Source: Chitinophagaceae bacterium (GTDB taxonomy: Bacteria; Bacteroidota; Bacteroidia; Chitinophagales; Chitinophagaceae). Taken from it: a stretch of DNA of 64,000 nt. This document shows, piece by piece, positions 43,067 to 52,682 of the stretch. The stretch lies in NCBI GenBank assembly GCA_025360525.1, contig JANYCA010000034.1, positions 1 through 64,000 of the forward strand, given 5' to 3'. The notes below the pieces were generated by a model that was given only the letters and a program-made list of their open reading frames with translations, ran no database searches and was not told the DNA's origin. How positions within the stretch are numbered: position 1 is the stretch's first letter; every line of letters begins with the position of its first letter. The position numbers were made by a program, and so were the translations under genes.

Positions 43067-43279
43067 TCAGGCTTTTTTATTAGCTGCTACCAAAACAACA
43101 ACGCCTGCACCCAATGTAATAATACCTGCATACAGCGGCCAGTCTACAGATTTTTTTTGCTTTTGATTAATTTCAAGCGGGCCAATATCAACGATTTTCT
43201 TCTCCTGCGTAAAGCTGAATCCTCTGAATACTAACATTAAAATACCTACGGCGACTAAAGCAATTCCAAGAACTTTCAT
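43067..43279 (-). CDS. Small two-span membrane protein, 70 residues
   Basis: The product has two hydrophobic segments, LGIALVAVGILMLVF and YAGIITLGAGVVVLVAA, joined by a polar loop (SFTQEKKIVDIGPLEINQKQKKSVDWP). The basic C-terminus (NKKA) suggests both ends are cytoplasmic. It resembles the many short DUF3185-like membrane proteins but cannot be assigned with certainty. It stands alone on the minus strand. Confidence 0.65.
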   Translation of the reverse strand: MKVLGIALVAVGILMLVFRGFSFTQEKKIVDIGPLEINQKQKKSVDWPLYAGIITLGAGVVVLVAANKKA

Positions 43280-43640
43280 ATTTATTTTTTTAAGGGTTAA
43301 TACTGATGTTTAAATGTTTTGTGTGATTACTAATAGTCATTCTTTTCGTTAAACGTGTTTTAAAAGCTTCAGCCTTGTTTTCATTATGTATGCCAATTTT
43401 TCCATGCAGTTATTTCGATAAAATTGCCATAAAAAAAACTGTCACTAGTTTAACTATTTGGGTATATATTTCCCCAGATATAATTGGCCGTATGGAAAAT
43501 ATAGTTTATTTTCTTCCTGTTAATGAAGGGGGATACGGCTATAAGTTTTAATGGGGTATGGTATTTGAAATGTATCATTGCTGCCCGGAGCTTGCAATCG
43601 TCTCCACTACCAAAGTAGTATTATTAACTAAAACATTTTT
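43280..43640. other. Gene-free divergent spacer
   Basis: About 360 bp between two small envelope genes. It is AT-rich, with no convincing ORF, hairpin or strong promoter. A TTG followed 21 bp later by TAGTATTA near 43590-43620 is only a weak promoter candidate for the lipoprotein gene. Confidence 0.45.
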
Positions 43641-43856
43641 ATGAAAAAAATTATCGGTTTTCTATTAATGGCAACTGTATTCTTTGCAATGTCTTGCACA
43701 GATCCAAAAACAGAAACTAAGAAAGAAGTGATTGTTGTTCCTGCTACGCCAACTATTATTGTAAAAGATCCTCCTGCAAAGGCTACCACCATTACGTTGG
43801 ATAAAAACGGTGTTAAGGTTGAAACAAAAAAAGTAAAAGTGAAAATCGATAATTAA
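43641..43856 (+). CDS. Small lipoprotein, 71 residues
   Basis: The product has a lipoprotein signal (MKKIIGFLLMATVFFAMSCTD, lipobox Cys at residue 19) and a short Lys/Val/Pro/Thr-rich mature part ending ITLDKNGVKVETKKVKVKIDN. No domain is recognised. Small repetitive lipoproteins like this are common in Bacteroidota envelopes. It is separated from both neighbours by AT-rich spacers. Confidence 0.7.
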   Translation: MKKIIGFLLMATVFFAMSCTDPKTETKKEVIVVPATPTIIVKDPPAKATTITLDKNGVKVETKKVKVKIDN

Positions 43857-44047
43857 TAATCAACTTAGGCCTTGTAAAATGTGTTTTTAAAAGATACCCT
43901 CGTACTCAAGAAAATTACTGCTCCGATATTTATCGTATCAATTTAGGTTATTTGCTTTTTAAAGGCAGGCATTAAATTGCCGTACAAACATCTTAGTAAA
44001 TTTTATTTCGAAATAAGATTTATATTTCCGGTCTAATTCAATTTTCA

Positions 44048-47000
44048 ATGACCAGACAATCAATGCTTTTTATTACGTTTATTTCGTTTTATTGCTTTGC
44101 CAATGCACAATCAAAAAATGATTCTGTTTTAAACGAATTCAACAACTTTTTTAAACCTGCAAAATGGAGATGCATCGGCCCCTTCAGAGGCGGGCGTTCC
44201 GTAACTGCAACCGGTGTTGTCGGCAATTCCAGTACCTATTATATGGGCACGACCGGTGGCGGCCTGTGGAAAACAGACGACATGGGCATTACCTGGGGTA
44301 ATATCTCGGATGGTTTTTTTAAAATGGGTTCTGTTGGCGCAGTAAGCGTTGCGGAAAGCGATCCCAATATTGTCTATGTTGGCATGGGGGAACATGCTGT
44401 AAGAAACGTAATGACCAGCTATGGCGATGGCGTTTACAAGTCGACAGATGCAGGAAAGACATGGAAAAAAATGGGACTAGATCTTACCCAGCAAATTGCC
44501 CGGATTGTGATAAACCCAAAAGACCCCAATATTGTTTTAGTGGCGGCGCAAGGTGCCTTGTATGGTCCATCACAGGAACGTGGAATTTATAAATCAACCG
44601 ATGGCGGTTCAACTTGGAAAAATGTATTATTTGTAAACAATAAAACCGGGTGCACCGATCTTTCAATGGACATGAATAATCCTTCAATACTTTATTCGTC
44701 TATGTGGGATCATGGCCGTTTGCCGTGGCAGGTAATTAGCGGCGGACCGGGCAGCGGATTGTACAAATCGACAGATGGAGGCGATCATTGGGAAAAAATG
44801 CAAACAGGATTGCCGAAAGAAATGGGTAAAATGTCTATCGCAGTATGCCGGTCAAATTCAGAAAAAGTGTATGCACTTATAGAAAGCGATTTCACCAATG
44901 AAGTGCAGGGTCTCTATGTTTCTGACAATGCAGGTAAAAGCTGGGCACAGGTTTCCAACGATCATAGGCTTACACAACGGGCATGGTATTACATTAAAAT
45001 ATTTCCAGATCCTTTAAATGAAAATACGCTGTATGTAATGAGCGCACAGTCCTTGCGATCTACCGATGGTGGAAAAACATGGGAGGATATTTCCGCAACA
45101 CATGGCGATTACCATAATCTTTGGATAAACCCATCTAACAGCAACAATATGATTATTGCGGATGATGGTGGAGCTGCCATTACATTTAATAAAGGTAAAT
45201 CGTGGAGCAGCCAGGATAATCAACCGACTGCACAGATGTACCGAATTAACGTTGATAATAATTTCCCTTATAATATTTATGGTGGACAGCAAGACAATAG
45301 TTCCGTAAAAATTTCCAGCAGGGCATTGGGTAGTGCCGGTATTAGCACTAAAAACTGGACTTCGTCCGCAGGAGGCGAAAGTGCATTTTTGGCTTTTAAT
45401 CCCGATGATCCACAATATGTAATGGGGGGAAGTTATGCAGGTACTATTGATGTGCTGGATAGCAAGGCAAATGCCTCAACGAATATTATGCAAGCACCCG
45501 TTCAATACCAGGCTCGAGATGCAAAAGATATGAAATATCGCTTTACCTGGAACGCTCCAATCATTTGCAGTAAATATGATCCCACTGTTTTTTATCATGG
45601 TGCACAGTATTTGCTAAAGACATCTGATATGGGGAAGACATGGTCAGAGATTTCTCCTGATCTTACAAAAAATGAAAAAGAAAAACAAGGTAAGGCCGGC
45701 GTCCCTTTTACAAACGAAGGAGTTGGGGGAGAAAATTATGGTACGCTCACTTATATACTGGAATCGCCGCTGGAAAAAGGTGTAATCTATACAGGTAGTG
45801 ATGATGGATATGTTTATATTACCAAAGATGCAGGTGCTCACTGGCAAAATATAACACCTGCCGGTTTGCAGGAATGTTTAATCAACGCCATTGAAATTTC
45901 TCCGTTTGATAAAGCAACAGCCTACATCGCAACAACGAGATATAAGTTTAATGACCATACGCCTGGTTTGTATAAAACGACCAACTATGGTAAAACATGG
46001 ACCAACATTTCTAATGGCATTCCGGCTGGTGCATTTACAAGAGTGGTAAGAGAAGATGATACCAGAAAAGATTTGTTATTTGCAGGAACCGAAACAGGGT
46101 TATATATATCCTGGAATGGGGGAAAAAACTGGTCGCCGTTTCAATTGAATTTACCGGTTGCGCCTATAACGGATTTGCGGATTCATAAGGGTAATTTAAT
46201 TGCTGCTACTTCCGGAAGATCGTATTGGATACTGGATGATTTAAGTCTGCTGCGTCAGTATGACAAAGATGCAACGGCATTTTCAGTATTTAAGCCATCT
46301 CCTGCATACCTTGTTAATGGCTTAAGCGAATTGGATGAGACCAAGGAAGAATTTAACGGGCTCGATAAATTCCGTGGCGTAAATCCATCTACCGGCGTGG
46401 TAATTTATTATCATTTGCCGCCGATAAAAGATTCAACAGTAACGATTACGATGGATGTAAAAGATGCCGATGGAAATCTTGTTCGTACATATAGTTCAAA
46501 GCGGGACAGTACCTTTAAAAAATATGTAGGAGGACCGGCGGAAGAGCCCGTGCTTTTCAGGGAAAAAGGACTTAACCGAATTGTATGGAACACACGGTAC
46601 GCTACCATACCCGGTGTGCCGGAAATAGATATTGAATCCAGTTTCAAAGGTCATAAAGCTTCGCCGGGCAAATACACTATCACCTTAAAGATGGGTGAAA
46701 AAAGTATTAGTACCGATGCTGAAATTTTACCGAACCCCTTGTATAGCACGACTGCTGCTGAATACAGGGAATATAACACGGTGATGTACAGCATGGAAAC
46801 AGCCGTAACAAAAATGCACCAGATGGTAAACAGCATGAATGCAAAAAGAGAACAATTGGCATTGCTGAATGCATCGTTGCCGGGAGATAGTAAATACAAT
46901 AGCCTGAGAACAGCAGGACTGGAAATGGTGAAAAAAATGAAAGCCTGGGACGATGATATGGTTCAACGCAAATCAAAGGCATATGACGATGCAGAAAATT

Positions 47001-47215
47001 TTCCGAATAAGTTTACAAGCAACTATATGTTCCTAATGAATCAAACAGAAAGTGAAATTCCGAAAGTGAACCAATCGTCAATGGATTTATTGAAAGAATT
47101 AAATGCACAATGGTTGTTATTGAAAAACAGGGGAGATGAAATATTAGATAAAGATGTTAGTGGTTTCAATAAATTATTATGGGATGCAGGTGTAGGAGCT
47201 ATCTGGACCAAATAA
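44048..47215 (+). CDS. Exported sortilin/VPS10-type beta-propeller protein
   Basis: The 1055-residue protein starts with a signal peptide ([21 protein letters not shown]). It carries about ten Asp-box/BNR motifs with the S/T-x-D-x-G-x-T/S-W pattern, such as [50 protein letters not shown] and [10 protein letters not shown], which mark a VPS10/sortilin-like propeller over about residues 35-740. The last about 300 residues (from [23 protein letters not shown]) form a beta-sandwich followed by a helical region. Such proteins are often labelled glycosyl hydrolases but no catalytic residues can be identified. A terminator follows. Confidence 0.88.
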   Translation: MTRQSMLFITFISFYCFANAQSKNDSVLNEFNNFFKPAKWRCIGPFRGGRSVTATGVVGNSSTYYMGTTGGGLWKTDDMGITWGNISDGFFKMGSVGAVSVAESDPNIVYVGMGEHAVRNVMTSYGDGVYKSTDAGKTWKKMGLDLTQQIARIVINPKDPNIVLVAAQGALYGPSQERGIYKSTDGGSTWKNVLFVNNKTGCTDLSMDMNNPSILYSSMWDHGRLPWQVISGGPGSGLYKSTDGGDHWEKMQTGLPKEMGKMSIAVCRSNSEKVYALIESDFTNEVQGLYVSDNAGKSWAQVSNDHRLTQRAWYYIKIFPDPLNENTLYVMSAQSLRSTDGGKTWEDISATHGDYHNLWINPSNSNNMIIADDGGAAITFNKGKSWSSQDNQPTAQMYRINVDNNFPYNIYGGQQDNSSVKISSRALGSAGISTKNWTSSAGGESAFLAFNPDDPQYVMGGSYAGTIDVLDSKANASTNIMQAPVQYQARDAKDMKYRFTWNAPIICSKYDPTVFYHGAQYLLKTSDMGKTWSEISPDLTKNEKEKQGKAGVPFTNEGVGGENYGTLTYILESPLEKGVIYTGSDDGYVYITKDAGAHWQNITPAGLQECLINAIEISPFDKATAYIATTRYKFNDHTPGLYKTTNYGKTWTNISNGIPAGAFTRVVREDDTRKDLLFAGTETGLYISWNGGKNWSPFQLNLPVAPITDLRIHKGNLIAATSGRSYWILDDLSLLRQYDKDATAFSVFKPSPAYLVNGLSELDETKEEFNGLDKFRGVNPSTGVVIYYHLPPIKDSTVTITMDVKDADGNLVRTYSSKRDSTFKKYVGGPAEEPVLFREKGLNRIVWNTRYATIPGVPEIDIESSFKGHKASPGKYTITLKMGEKSISTDAEILPNPLYSTTAAEYREYNTVMYSMETAVTKMHQMVNSMNAKREQLALLNASLPGDSKYNSLRTAGLEMVKKMKAWDDDMVQRKSKAYDDAENFPNKFTSNYMFLMNQTESEIPKVNQSSMDLLKELNAQWLLLKNRGDEILDKDVSGFNKLLWDAGVGAIWTK

Positions 47216-47250
47216 GCAATAGTAAGTAATTACATAAGTTTTATTAAAGT

Positions 47251-47288
47251 ACAGGCACTGTTCGTAAGATAGGTGCCTGTGCTTTTTT
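47251..47288 (+). terminator. Terminator of the propeller gene
   Basis: ACAGGCAC (47251-47258) pairs exactly with GTGCCTGT (47273-47280), followed by a T-run. Confidence 0.85.
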
Positions 47289-47390
47289 AACTGCAAATAA
47301 CATCCAACCAACTTTTAGTTATTTCCCACCATTACTCATAATTACTATTATTTTTTTAACAACAATACTTACCTTGCAAATCTTTATTAA

Positions 47391-49577
47391 TTGCCTAAAA
47401 CTGTTCTGTTGAGATACTTTTTACTGTTTGCATTCTTCGTACCTTTTTTAGTTGTTGCTCAAAAAAAGAACAGCGCATTTCAATTGCCCATACGCAAAGC
47501 AACAGCACCCATTCGTATTGATGGAATAATGGGAGAACTTGAATGGAAAGAGACAGCCGCAGCCAACAATTTTTTTATGGTATTTCCAATGGATACCAGT
47601 AAGGCCAATGTAAAAACAGAAGTGCACATGACGTACGATGAAAACAATATCTACATCATTGCTGTTTGCTATCTTTTAAAACCAGGACCATACAAAGTAG
47701 AATCATTGAAAAGAGATTTTAATTTTGGAAAGAACGATAATTTTATCTTCTTTCTCGATCCGTTTGATGACCAAACCAATGGCTTTACATTCGGCGCCAA
47801 TGCAGCAGGTGCACAATGGGATGGTACTTTATACAGTGGCGGTACGGCAGACCTTAACTGGGATAATAAGTGGGTATCAGCTGTAAAAAATTATCCAGAC
47901 AAATGGGTATTTGAAGCTGCCATTCCTTTTAAATCGATAAGGTACAAAAAAGGAATAAAGCAGTGGGGCGTAAACTTTAGCAGGCTAGATATTACTGTGG
48001 CGGAAAAATCAACCTGGGCGCCGGTTCCACGGCAATTTCCCACCGCCTCGCTGGCCTATACCGGCACATTGCTTTGGGATGCTACACCGCCGGAACCTCC
48101 CGCTAACATTTCTCTAATTCCGTATGCATTGGCACGTGTAACAAAGGATTATGAGACCAATAAAAAATCAGTTTATAAAAACCAATTGGGCGTAGATGCC
48201 AAAATTGCGGTAACATCTTCCCTCAACTTAGATCTTACCGTAAACCCCGATTTTAGTCAGGTTGATGTAGATAGACAGGTAACCAATCTTGATAGGTTTG
48301 AATTGTTTTTTCCTGAGCGCCGGCAATTTTTTTTAGAAAATGCAGACCTGTTTGCCAATTTTGGTTATTCAACCATCCGCCCGTTTTTTTCACGCCGCAT
48401 CGGTTTAAATGTACCCATTGATTATGGTGCCCGCTTAAGCGGCAGTATTAATAAAAACTGGCGCATGGGTGCCATGCACATGAAAACTGGCAGTGTAAAA
48501 GAGACTGGCTTGCCGGCACAGGCTTTTGATGTAGTGGCGTTACAAAGACGGGTGTTTGCAAGATCAAATATTCGCTTCATGTTTGTGAATAAGCAGTCAC
48601 TTAATTACGACCCTTCAAAAGATACCAGTAAACCTGTATATGCCCAGTACAATCGTAATATTGGAATGGAATACAACCTTGCTTCCCGTAGTAATGTATT
48701 AACAGGAAAAGCGATGATATTGAAGTCGCTAACGCCGGGTAAAAATTCAGGTGGTTTAACACATGCTGCCAACCTGCAATACAGTACCAGAAAATTGACC
48801 ATTTCCGGACAATATGAGTTTGTCGGCAAAAATTATACAGCAGAAGTGGGCTATGTGCCAAGGCGTAACTACATTAAAATAAATCCAACTATCAGCTATT
48901 TATTTTTCCCAAAAAAAGGGGCTGTTCTTAGCCATGGGCCTACCTTCGGTTCCACCTATTTTTTCAACAGCAAGTTTTATCAAACAGATAATGAAAGCTA
49001 TCTTTATTACAGATGGAATTTGAGAAGTCAGGCAATATTTGGTGCCTGGGTAGCACATGATTATGTGGAATTGTTAAACCCGTTTGATCCTACTAACTCC
49101 GGCAAACCAACTTTGCCAACCGGAAGTAAACACCAGTGGAATGCCTGGGGTACCGAATTCGTTTCAAAGCCTCAGCGCCTGTTTACATACGGGTTTACCA
49201 GCAGGTATGGCGCTTATTATGCCAATGGCAGCAGGCTAAATTTAACGGCAGATTTTGGCTACCGGTTTCAGCCTTTTGTAAATATTACGCTTAACACAAG
49301 TTATAACCATATCGACTTACCGGCGCCCTGGAATGTAACCGATTTTTGGCTCATCGGCCCAAGGGTGGATGTAACCTTTACCAACAAGCTTTTCTTTACC
49401 ACCTTTATTCAATACAACAACCAGCAAAAAAATATCAATCTCAATACAAGGCTACAATGGCGTTACAAACCAGCAAGCGATTTCTTCCTGGTGTATACAG
49501 ATAATTATTATACTGAACCGCTGTTTATCCGCAACCGTGCATTTGTGCTAAAGTTTACATATTGGTGGAATATGTAG
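47391..49577 (+). CDS. DUF5916 outer-membrane protein with CBM9-like domain
   Basis: The best start is a TTG at 47391, since an in-frame stop lies directly upstream and the signal peptide (LLRYFLLFAFFVPFLVVAQ) begins here; no ATG is available before the mature part. After it comes a CBM9-like domain (APIRIDGIMGELEWKE...AANNFF to about residue 215). DUF5916 follows: LGVDAKIAVTSSLNLDLTVNPDFSQVDVD, LFFPERRQFFLENADLFANFG, then repeated beta strands ending FVLKFTYWWNM. The family is expected to be an outer-membrane barrel with a carbohydrate-binding or other ligand domain outside; the role is unknown. Monocistronic. Confidence 0.88.
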   Translation: MPKTVLLRYFLLFAFFVPFLVVAQKKNSAFQLPIRKATAPIRIDGIMGELEWKETAAANNFFMVFPMDTSKANVKTEVHMTYDENNIYIIAVCYLLKPGPYKVESLKRDFNFGKNDNFIFFLDPFDDQTNGFTFGANAAGAQWDGTLYSGGTADLNWDNKWVSAVKNYPDKWVFEAAIPFKSIRYKKGIKQWGVNFSRLDITVAEKSTWAPVPRQFPTASLAYTGTLLWDATPPEPPANISLIPYALARVTKDYETNKKSVYKNQLGVDAKIAVTSSLNLDLTVNPDFSQVDVDRQVTNLDRFELFFPERRQFFLENADLFANFGYSTIRPFFSRRIGLNVPIDYGARLSGSINKNWRMGAMHMKTGSVKETGLPAQAFDVVALQRRVFARSNIRFMFVNKQSLNYDPSKDTSKPVYAQYNRNIGMEYNLASRSNVLTGKAMILKSLTPGKNSGGLTHAANLQYSTRKLTISGQYEFVGKNYTAEVGYVPRRNYIKINPTISYLFFPKKGAVLSHGPTFGSTYFFNSKFYQTDNESYLYYRWNLRSQAIFGAWVAHDYVELLNPFDPTNSGKPTLPTGSKHQWNAWGTEFVSKPQRLFTYGFTSRYGAYYANGSRLNLTADFGYRFQPFVNITLNTSYNHIDLPAPWNVTDFWLIGPRVDVTFTNKLFFTTFIQYNNQQKNINLNTRLQWRYKPASDFFLVYTDNYYTEPLFIRNRAFVLKFTYWWNM

Positions 49578-49684
49578 CATTATGTGGAGGGATACTGAGC
49601 ACTAGAAATCTCAATGTTTAATTTTTAATAAAATTATCAGGTTGAATAGAATAATTTCACCATTCACCTTTGCGCATTTATCAC

Positions 49685-50437
49685 ATGGATCTTCTTTTTA
49701 ACGGTAGTATCACCAACTGGATTTTAATATTGATGGCTGCATTTATCATCGGCCTGGGAAAGGCCGGACTAAAAGGCATCGACATGATGAATGTAACCAT
49801 TATGGCAATCGTGTTTGGCGGCAAAGCCAGCACCGGTGTCGTGTTGCCATTGCTTTGCGTAGCAGATATTTTGGCGGTTTATTATTACAACCGGCATGCA
49901 CAATGGCCACAGTTCTGGAAATTGATTCCCTGGATGATGGTCGGTATTCTGATAGGTGTTTATGTTGGAAAAGATATTGATGAAGTCTTATTCAGAAAGA
50001 TAATGGCAGTTATCATCTTAATAACTGTCATCATAATTGTAGGCTTTGAATTCAGGAAAACGAAGACTGTTCCTACCAATAAATTATTTGTTGCTTCTAC
50101 AGGGCTTGCTGCTGGCTTTACAACCATGCTCGGTAATTTGGCCGGTGCATTTGCCAATGTTTATTTCCTTGCAATGCGCATGCCTAAGAATGATTTTATC
50201 GGCACTGCGGCATGGGTTTTTTTAGTGATCAATCTATTCAAGTTGCCCTTCCAGGTATTTTACTGGAAAAATATTACCGTCGCCACCTTACAAACCGACT
50301 TTTTGTTGGCTCCTGCCTTATTGCTGGGCTTTTGGGCAGGCCTTAAAATTGTGGCAACACTAAAAGACGATCGTTACCGACGGGTGGTAATTGTTTTAAC
50401 CGTATTGGGCGCTATGGTTATTTTTTTTAAAAGATAA
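49685..50437 (+). CDS. TSUP (TauE/SafE) family membrane transporter
   Basis: I choose the ATG at 49685 (250 residues) over a TTG five codons upstream. The product has about eight hydrophobic segments and typical TSUP features: IIGLGKAGLKGIDMMNVTI near the N-terminus (the Gly-rich first helix pair), LPLLCVADILAVYYYNR, and a second repeat AGFTTMLGNLAGAFANVYFLAM. TSUP proteins move sulfonates, sulfite or other small anions across the inner membrane. The substrate cannot be told. Convergent with the NUC1 nuclease gene; no terminator was recognised between them. Confidence 0.88.
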   Translation: MDLLFNGSITNWILILMAAFIIGLGKAGLKGIDMMNVTIMAIVFGGKASTGVVLPLLCVADILAVYYYNRHAQWPQFWKLIPWMMVGILIGVYVGKDIDEVLFRKIMAVIILITVIIIVGFEFRKTKTVPTNKLFVASTGLAAGFTTMLGNLAGAFANVYFLAMRMPKNDFIGTAAWVFLVINLFKLPFQVFYWKNITVATLQTDFLLAPALLLGFWAGLKIVATLKDDRYRRVVIVLTVLGAMVIFFKR

Positions 50438-50508
50438 AGATGATTGATCTCCAAAAAATGTATACCAGCCTTTAGCTTGGGAAATGCAATCTGGTTAATA
50501 ACGAACGT

Positions 50509-51759
50509 TTACTCCTGTACTTTAATATCATTTTGATTTTGGATGTACATAGTAGCAACACCGCCCTGGTTAATAACTTTTCCCTTTACGCAAACTATTT
50601 TATTTTTAAGTACTTCAACCAGGTCGTAATTAAAATTAAGGAGGTTCTCTTTTTTTACAAATACAGTAAATACCTGGTTAGGAAACTGCTTGTCCAGGTT
50701 GATGAGAACATTGCCAGCTTTGCTAAGCCTTGCGCCCACTACGGTACCACATACAGATACAGCTTCTGCCTGCCCCATCATTTGCCCGGCAACAAGTGTA
50801 TTAAAATGATTGCGGGGCATTTTTTCCTGGTTTAGCGGTTCAAGGTCCAGCGTATTTACCTGCGGCAACCAATCTGTGGTATTGGTTTGTTTTTCCAAAG
50901 ATTCCTGCAAGGCAATCGGTAGCTTATTAAAGAGGTCTAGCCCGGTTACTTTTTCAATTTCATTGATAGATACTGCAAAGGTTGAAAGTGGTTGGGTAAT
51001 GTTTTGATTCGGCATCAAAAACCCGATGGCTTTTTTATTATTGAGATCCAGCACTGCTTTCCAATACATAGCAGGAATACTCACTTTGTTTATTCCTCTT
51101 TCAATAACCGGCAGGCCGTTTGTCAATATGGGTCCTGTTACAACGTACAGTGATGTACCGGGGTTTCTGTACAGGTAACCACGAACGGCATCTTCCAGAT
51201 TGCCCCATGCGCCCCTATTAAAATCTGCCAGTTGAGGGGACATATTGCTGTAATAATACGATTCTGATAATGCAGTTTTACTCCACCTGAAATCTGCAGA
51301 AGGCGCAAGGTGCCCACGATCGTAGCCAAAGGCATCATATGCCCAGGTGCTGTCTGGTTTCATTTTTTTAAGAAAATAATCTGCTTCTACTGCACTGCCG
51401 GCAGATACTTTTTCATCTGGCCTAAAGTCGTTGGTGCGGAATACGGTGCCCTTTGTTACATCTTCGGTAATAATATGAGCCACCCAGCGGGCTTGTTCAA
51501 ATTTATCGGCGTAGGCAAGTGTAAGGGCACTGTGATGAATAATCTCGTCACCAGTTTGTGCTGCAGGAAGCCCAATCAAATCGAGGTCCTCCTGTATCTT
51601 CCCTAATTTGTAGGTCTCAATTTTTTCGAACAGCTTCAGCCGCTGCAGGTCCATGCTTGCAAGCTGGGTAGTTGCAACATTTATTTTTTCCGTTGTCGTT
51701 TGCGAAAAAAGAATGGAACGTGCTGTGATGGCCAGCACCAGTAGAAAATGGTTTCTCAT
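50509..51759 (-). CDS. Exported NUC1-type DNA/RNA endonuclease with C-terminal OB-like domain
   Basis: The 416-residue protein has a signal peptide (MRNHFLLVLAITARSILFSQ). The nuclease domain carries YDRGHLAPSADFRWS (about residues 145-159) with the catalytic His, and the metal-binding NMSPQLADFNRGAW segment downstream. A C-terminal extension from about residue 333 (VSVCGTVVGARLSKAGNVLINLD...IVCVKGKVINQ) has an OB-fold-like strand pattern, which could bind nucleic acid. The family cuts DNA and RNA without sequence preference. With a signal peptide, it is expected to act outside the inner membrane, perhaps for nucleotide scavenging. Single gene, minus strand. Confidence 0.9.
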   Translation of the reverse strand: MRNHFLLVLAITARSILFSQTTTEKINVATTQLASMDLQRLKLFEKIETYKLGKIQEDLDLIGLPAAQTGDEIIHHSALTLAYADKFEQARWVAHIITEDVTKGTVFRTNDFRPDEKVSAGSAVEADYFLKKMKPDSTWAYDAFGYDRGHLAPSADFRWSKTALSESYYYSNMSPQLADFNRGAWGNLEDAVRGYLYRNPGTSLYVVTGPILTNGLPVIERGINKVSIPAMYWKAVLDLNNKKAIGFLMPNQNITQPLSTFAVSINEIEKVTGLDLFNKLPIALQESLEKQTNTTDWLPQVNTLDLEPLNQEKMPRNHFNTLVAGQMMGQAEAVSVCGTVVGARLSKAGNVLINLDKQFPNQVFTVFVKKENLLNFNYDLVEVLKNKIVCVKGKVINQGGVATMYIQNQNDIKVQE

Positions 51760-52097
51760 GGTAAAAAAGAGGTTTCAGTCTGCAATATAAGCAGCTTATA
51801 AATACAGTTGTTGGTATACACAAACTTTTTCGTTCTCTGTTTAAATAGATTCACTTCGTTTAGAGTTGAATAGAAAGATGGCTGCTCATTTGCCATAATT
51901 GCGCTTTTTGTAATTTTATAATAGATTTAGGATTTGGGTTTAAGATTAATTGATATTATTTTACTGGTATTGATATTAATAGAGCTAGCTTTATTTCACT
52001 TTTTTAAATTTATAACGCACTCTGTTACAATTTTGAAATTGGTCTTTGATTGGTAAAGCAACCTTTTGTTTATTTAGTACGATATCAAAATACCTTC
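51760..52097. other. Divergent spacer upstream of the sigma factor gene
   Basis: About 340 AT-rich bp. It must hold promoters for the NUC1 gene and the ECF sigma gene, but no clear matches are seen. No ORF. Confidence 0.45.
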
Positions 52098-52682
52098 ATG
52101 GTAACTACAAATTCAAAGCTTGAACATATTATCCATGGTTGCATAGCTGCAAAAAGGGAAAGTCAAAAAGAATTCTATCAGCTTTTTTATGGCTTTGCCA
52201 TGAGTATTTGTTTGCGATATTGTAGTAATAACGACGAAGCGATGGAAGTAGTAAATGATTCGTTTTTAAAAATATTTAAACAATTGCCAGGGTTTAAACC
52301 AGCATACAGCAATTATGAAGCCTCTCTCAAGGGTTGGATGAAGTCTATTGTCATCAATACCAGCATCGATCATTTCAGAAAAAATAATAAAAATCATTTC
52401 TTTACTGACATTGAGGATTCGCATACTGAAATGCAAGGAGCAGTAGAATCAACCATTGATAAAATGTCCTTTAAAGAAATAATGCAGGTAGTGCAACAAT
52501 TATCACCGGTGTACAAGGCCGTTTTTAATCTCTTTGTGATCGATGGATTTACCCATGAGGAAATTGCAGCTCAATTACATATCACAACAGGTACATCAAA
52601 ATCAAATCTGTCTAAAGCAAAAGCAAACATTCAGAAAATGTTAAAAGAGGCAACAATTTATTATGAGCCAAAAATCGTTTGA
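52098..52682 (+). CDS. ECF-type sigma factor
   Basis: I choose the ATG at 52098 (194 residues); a TTG 16 codons upstream is possible. The product has sigma region 2 (SQKEFYQLFYGFAMSICLRYC...VVNDSFLKIFKQLP, then GWMKSIVINTSIDHFRKNNK) and region 4 (LSPVYKAVFNLFVIDGFTHEEIAAQLHI...SKSNLSKAKANIQKML). It directs RNA polymerase to a small regulon. The downstream gene overlaps by 20 bp and encodes a membrane-spanning protein, which suggests that protein is its anti-sigma or signal-transducing partner. Translational coupling is likely from the overlap. Confidence 0.92.
   Translation: MVTTNSKLEHIIHGCIAAKRESQKEFYQLFYGFAMSICLRYCSNNDEAMEVVNDSFLKIFKQLPGFKPAYSNYEASLKGWMKSIVINTSIDHFRKNNKNHFFTDIEDSHTEMQGAVESTIDKMSFKEIMQVVQQLSPVYKAVFNLFVIDGFTHEEIAAQLHITTGTSKSNLSKAKANIQKMLKEATIYYEPKIV

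Noticed and set aside
44048..47215. Glycosyl hydrolase label for the BNR/propeller protein
   Set aside because: Asp-box repeats mark the propeller fold, not catalysis; no sialidase-type catalytic set is visible.
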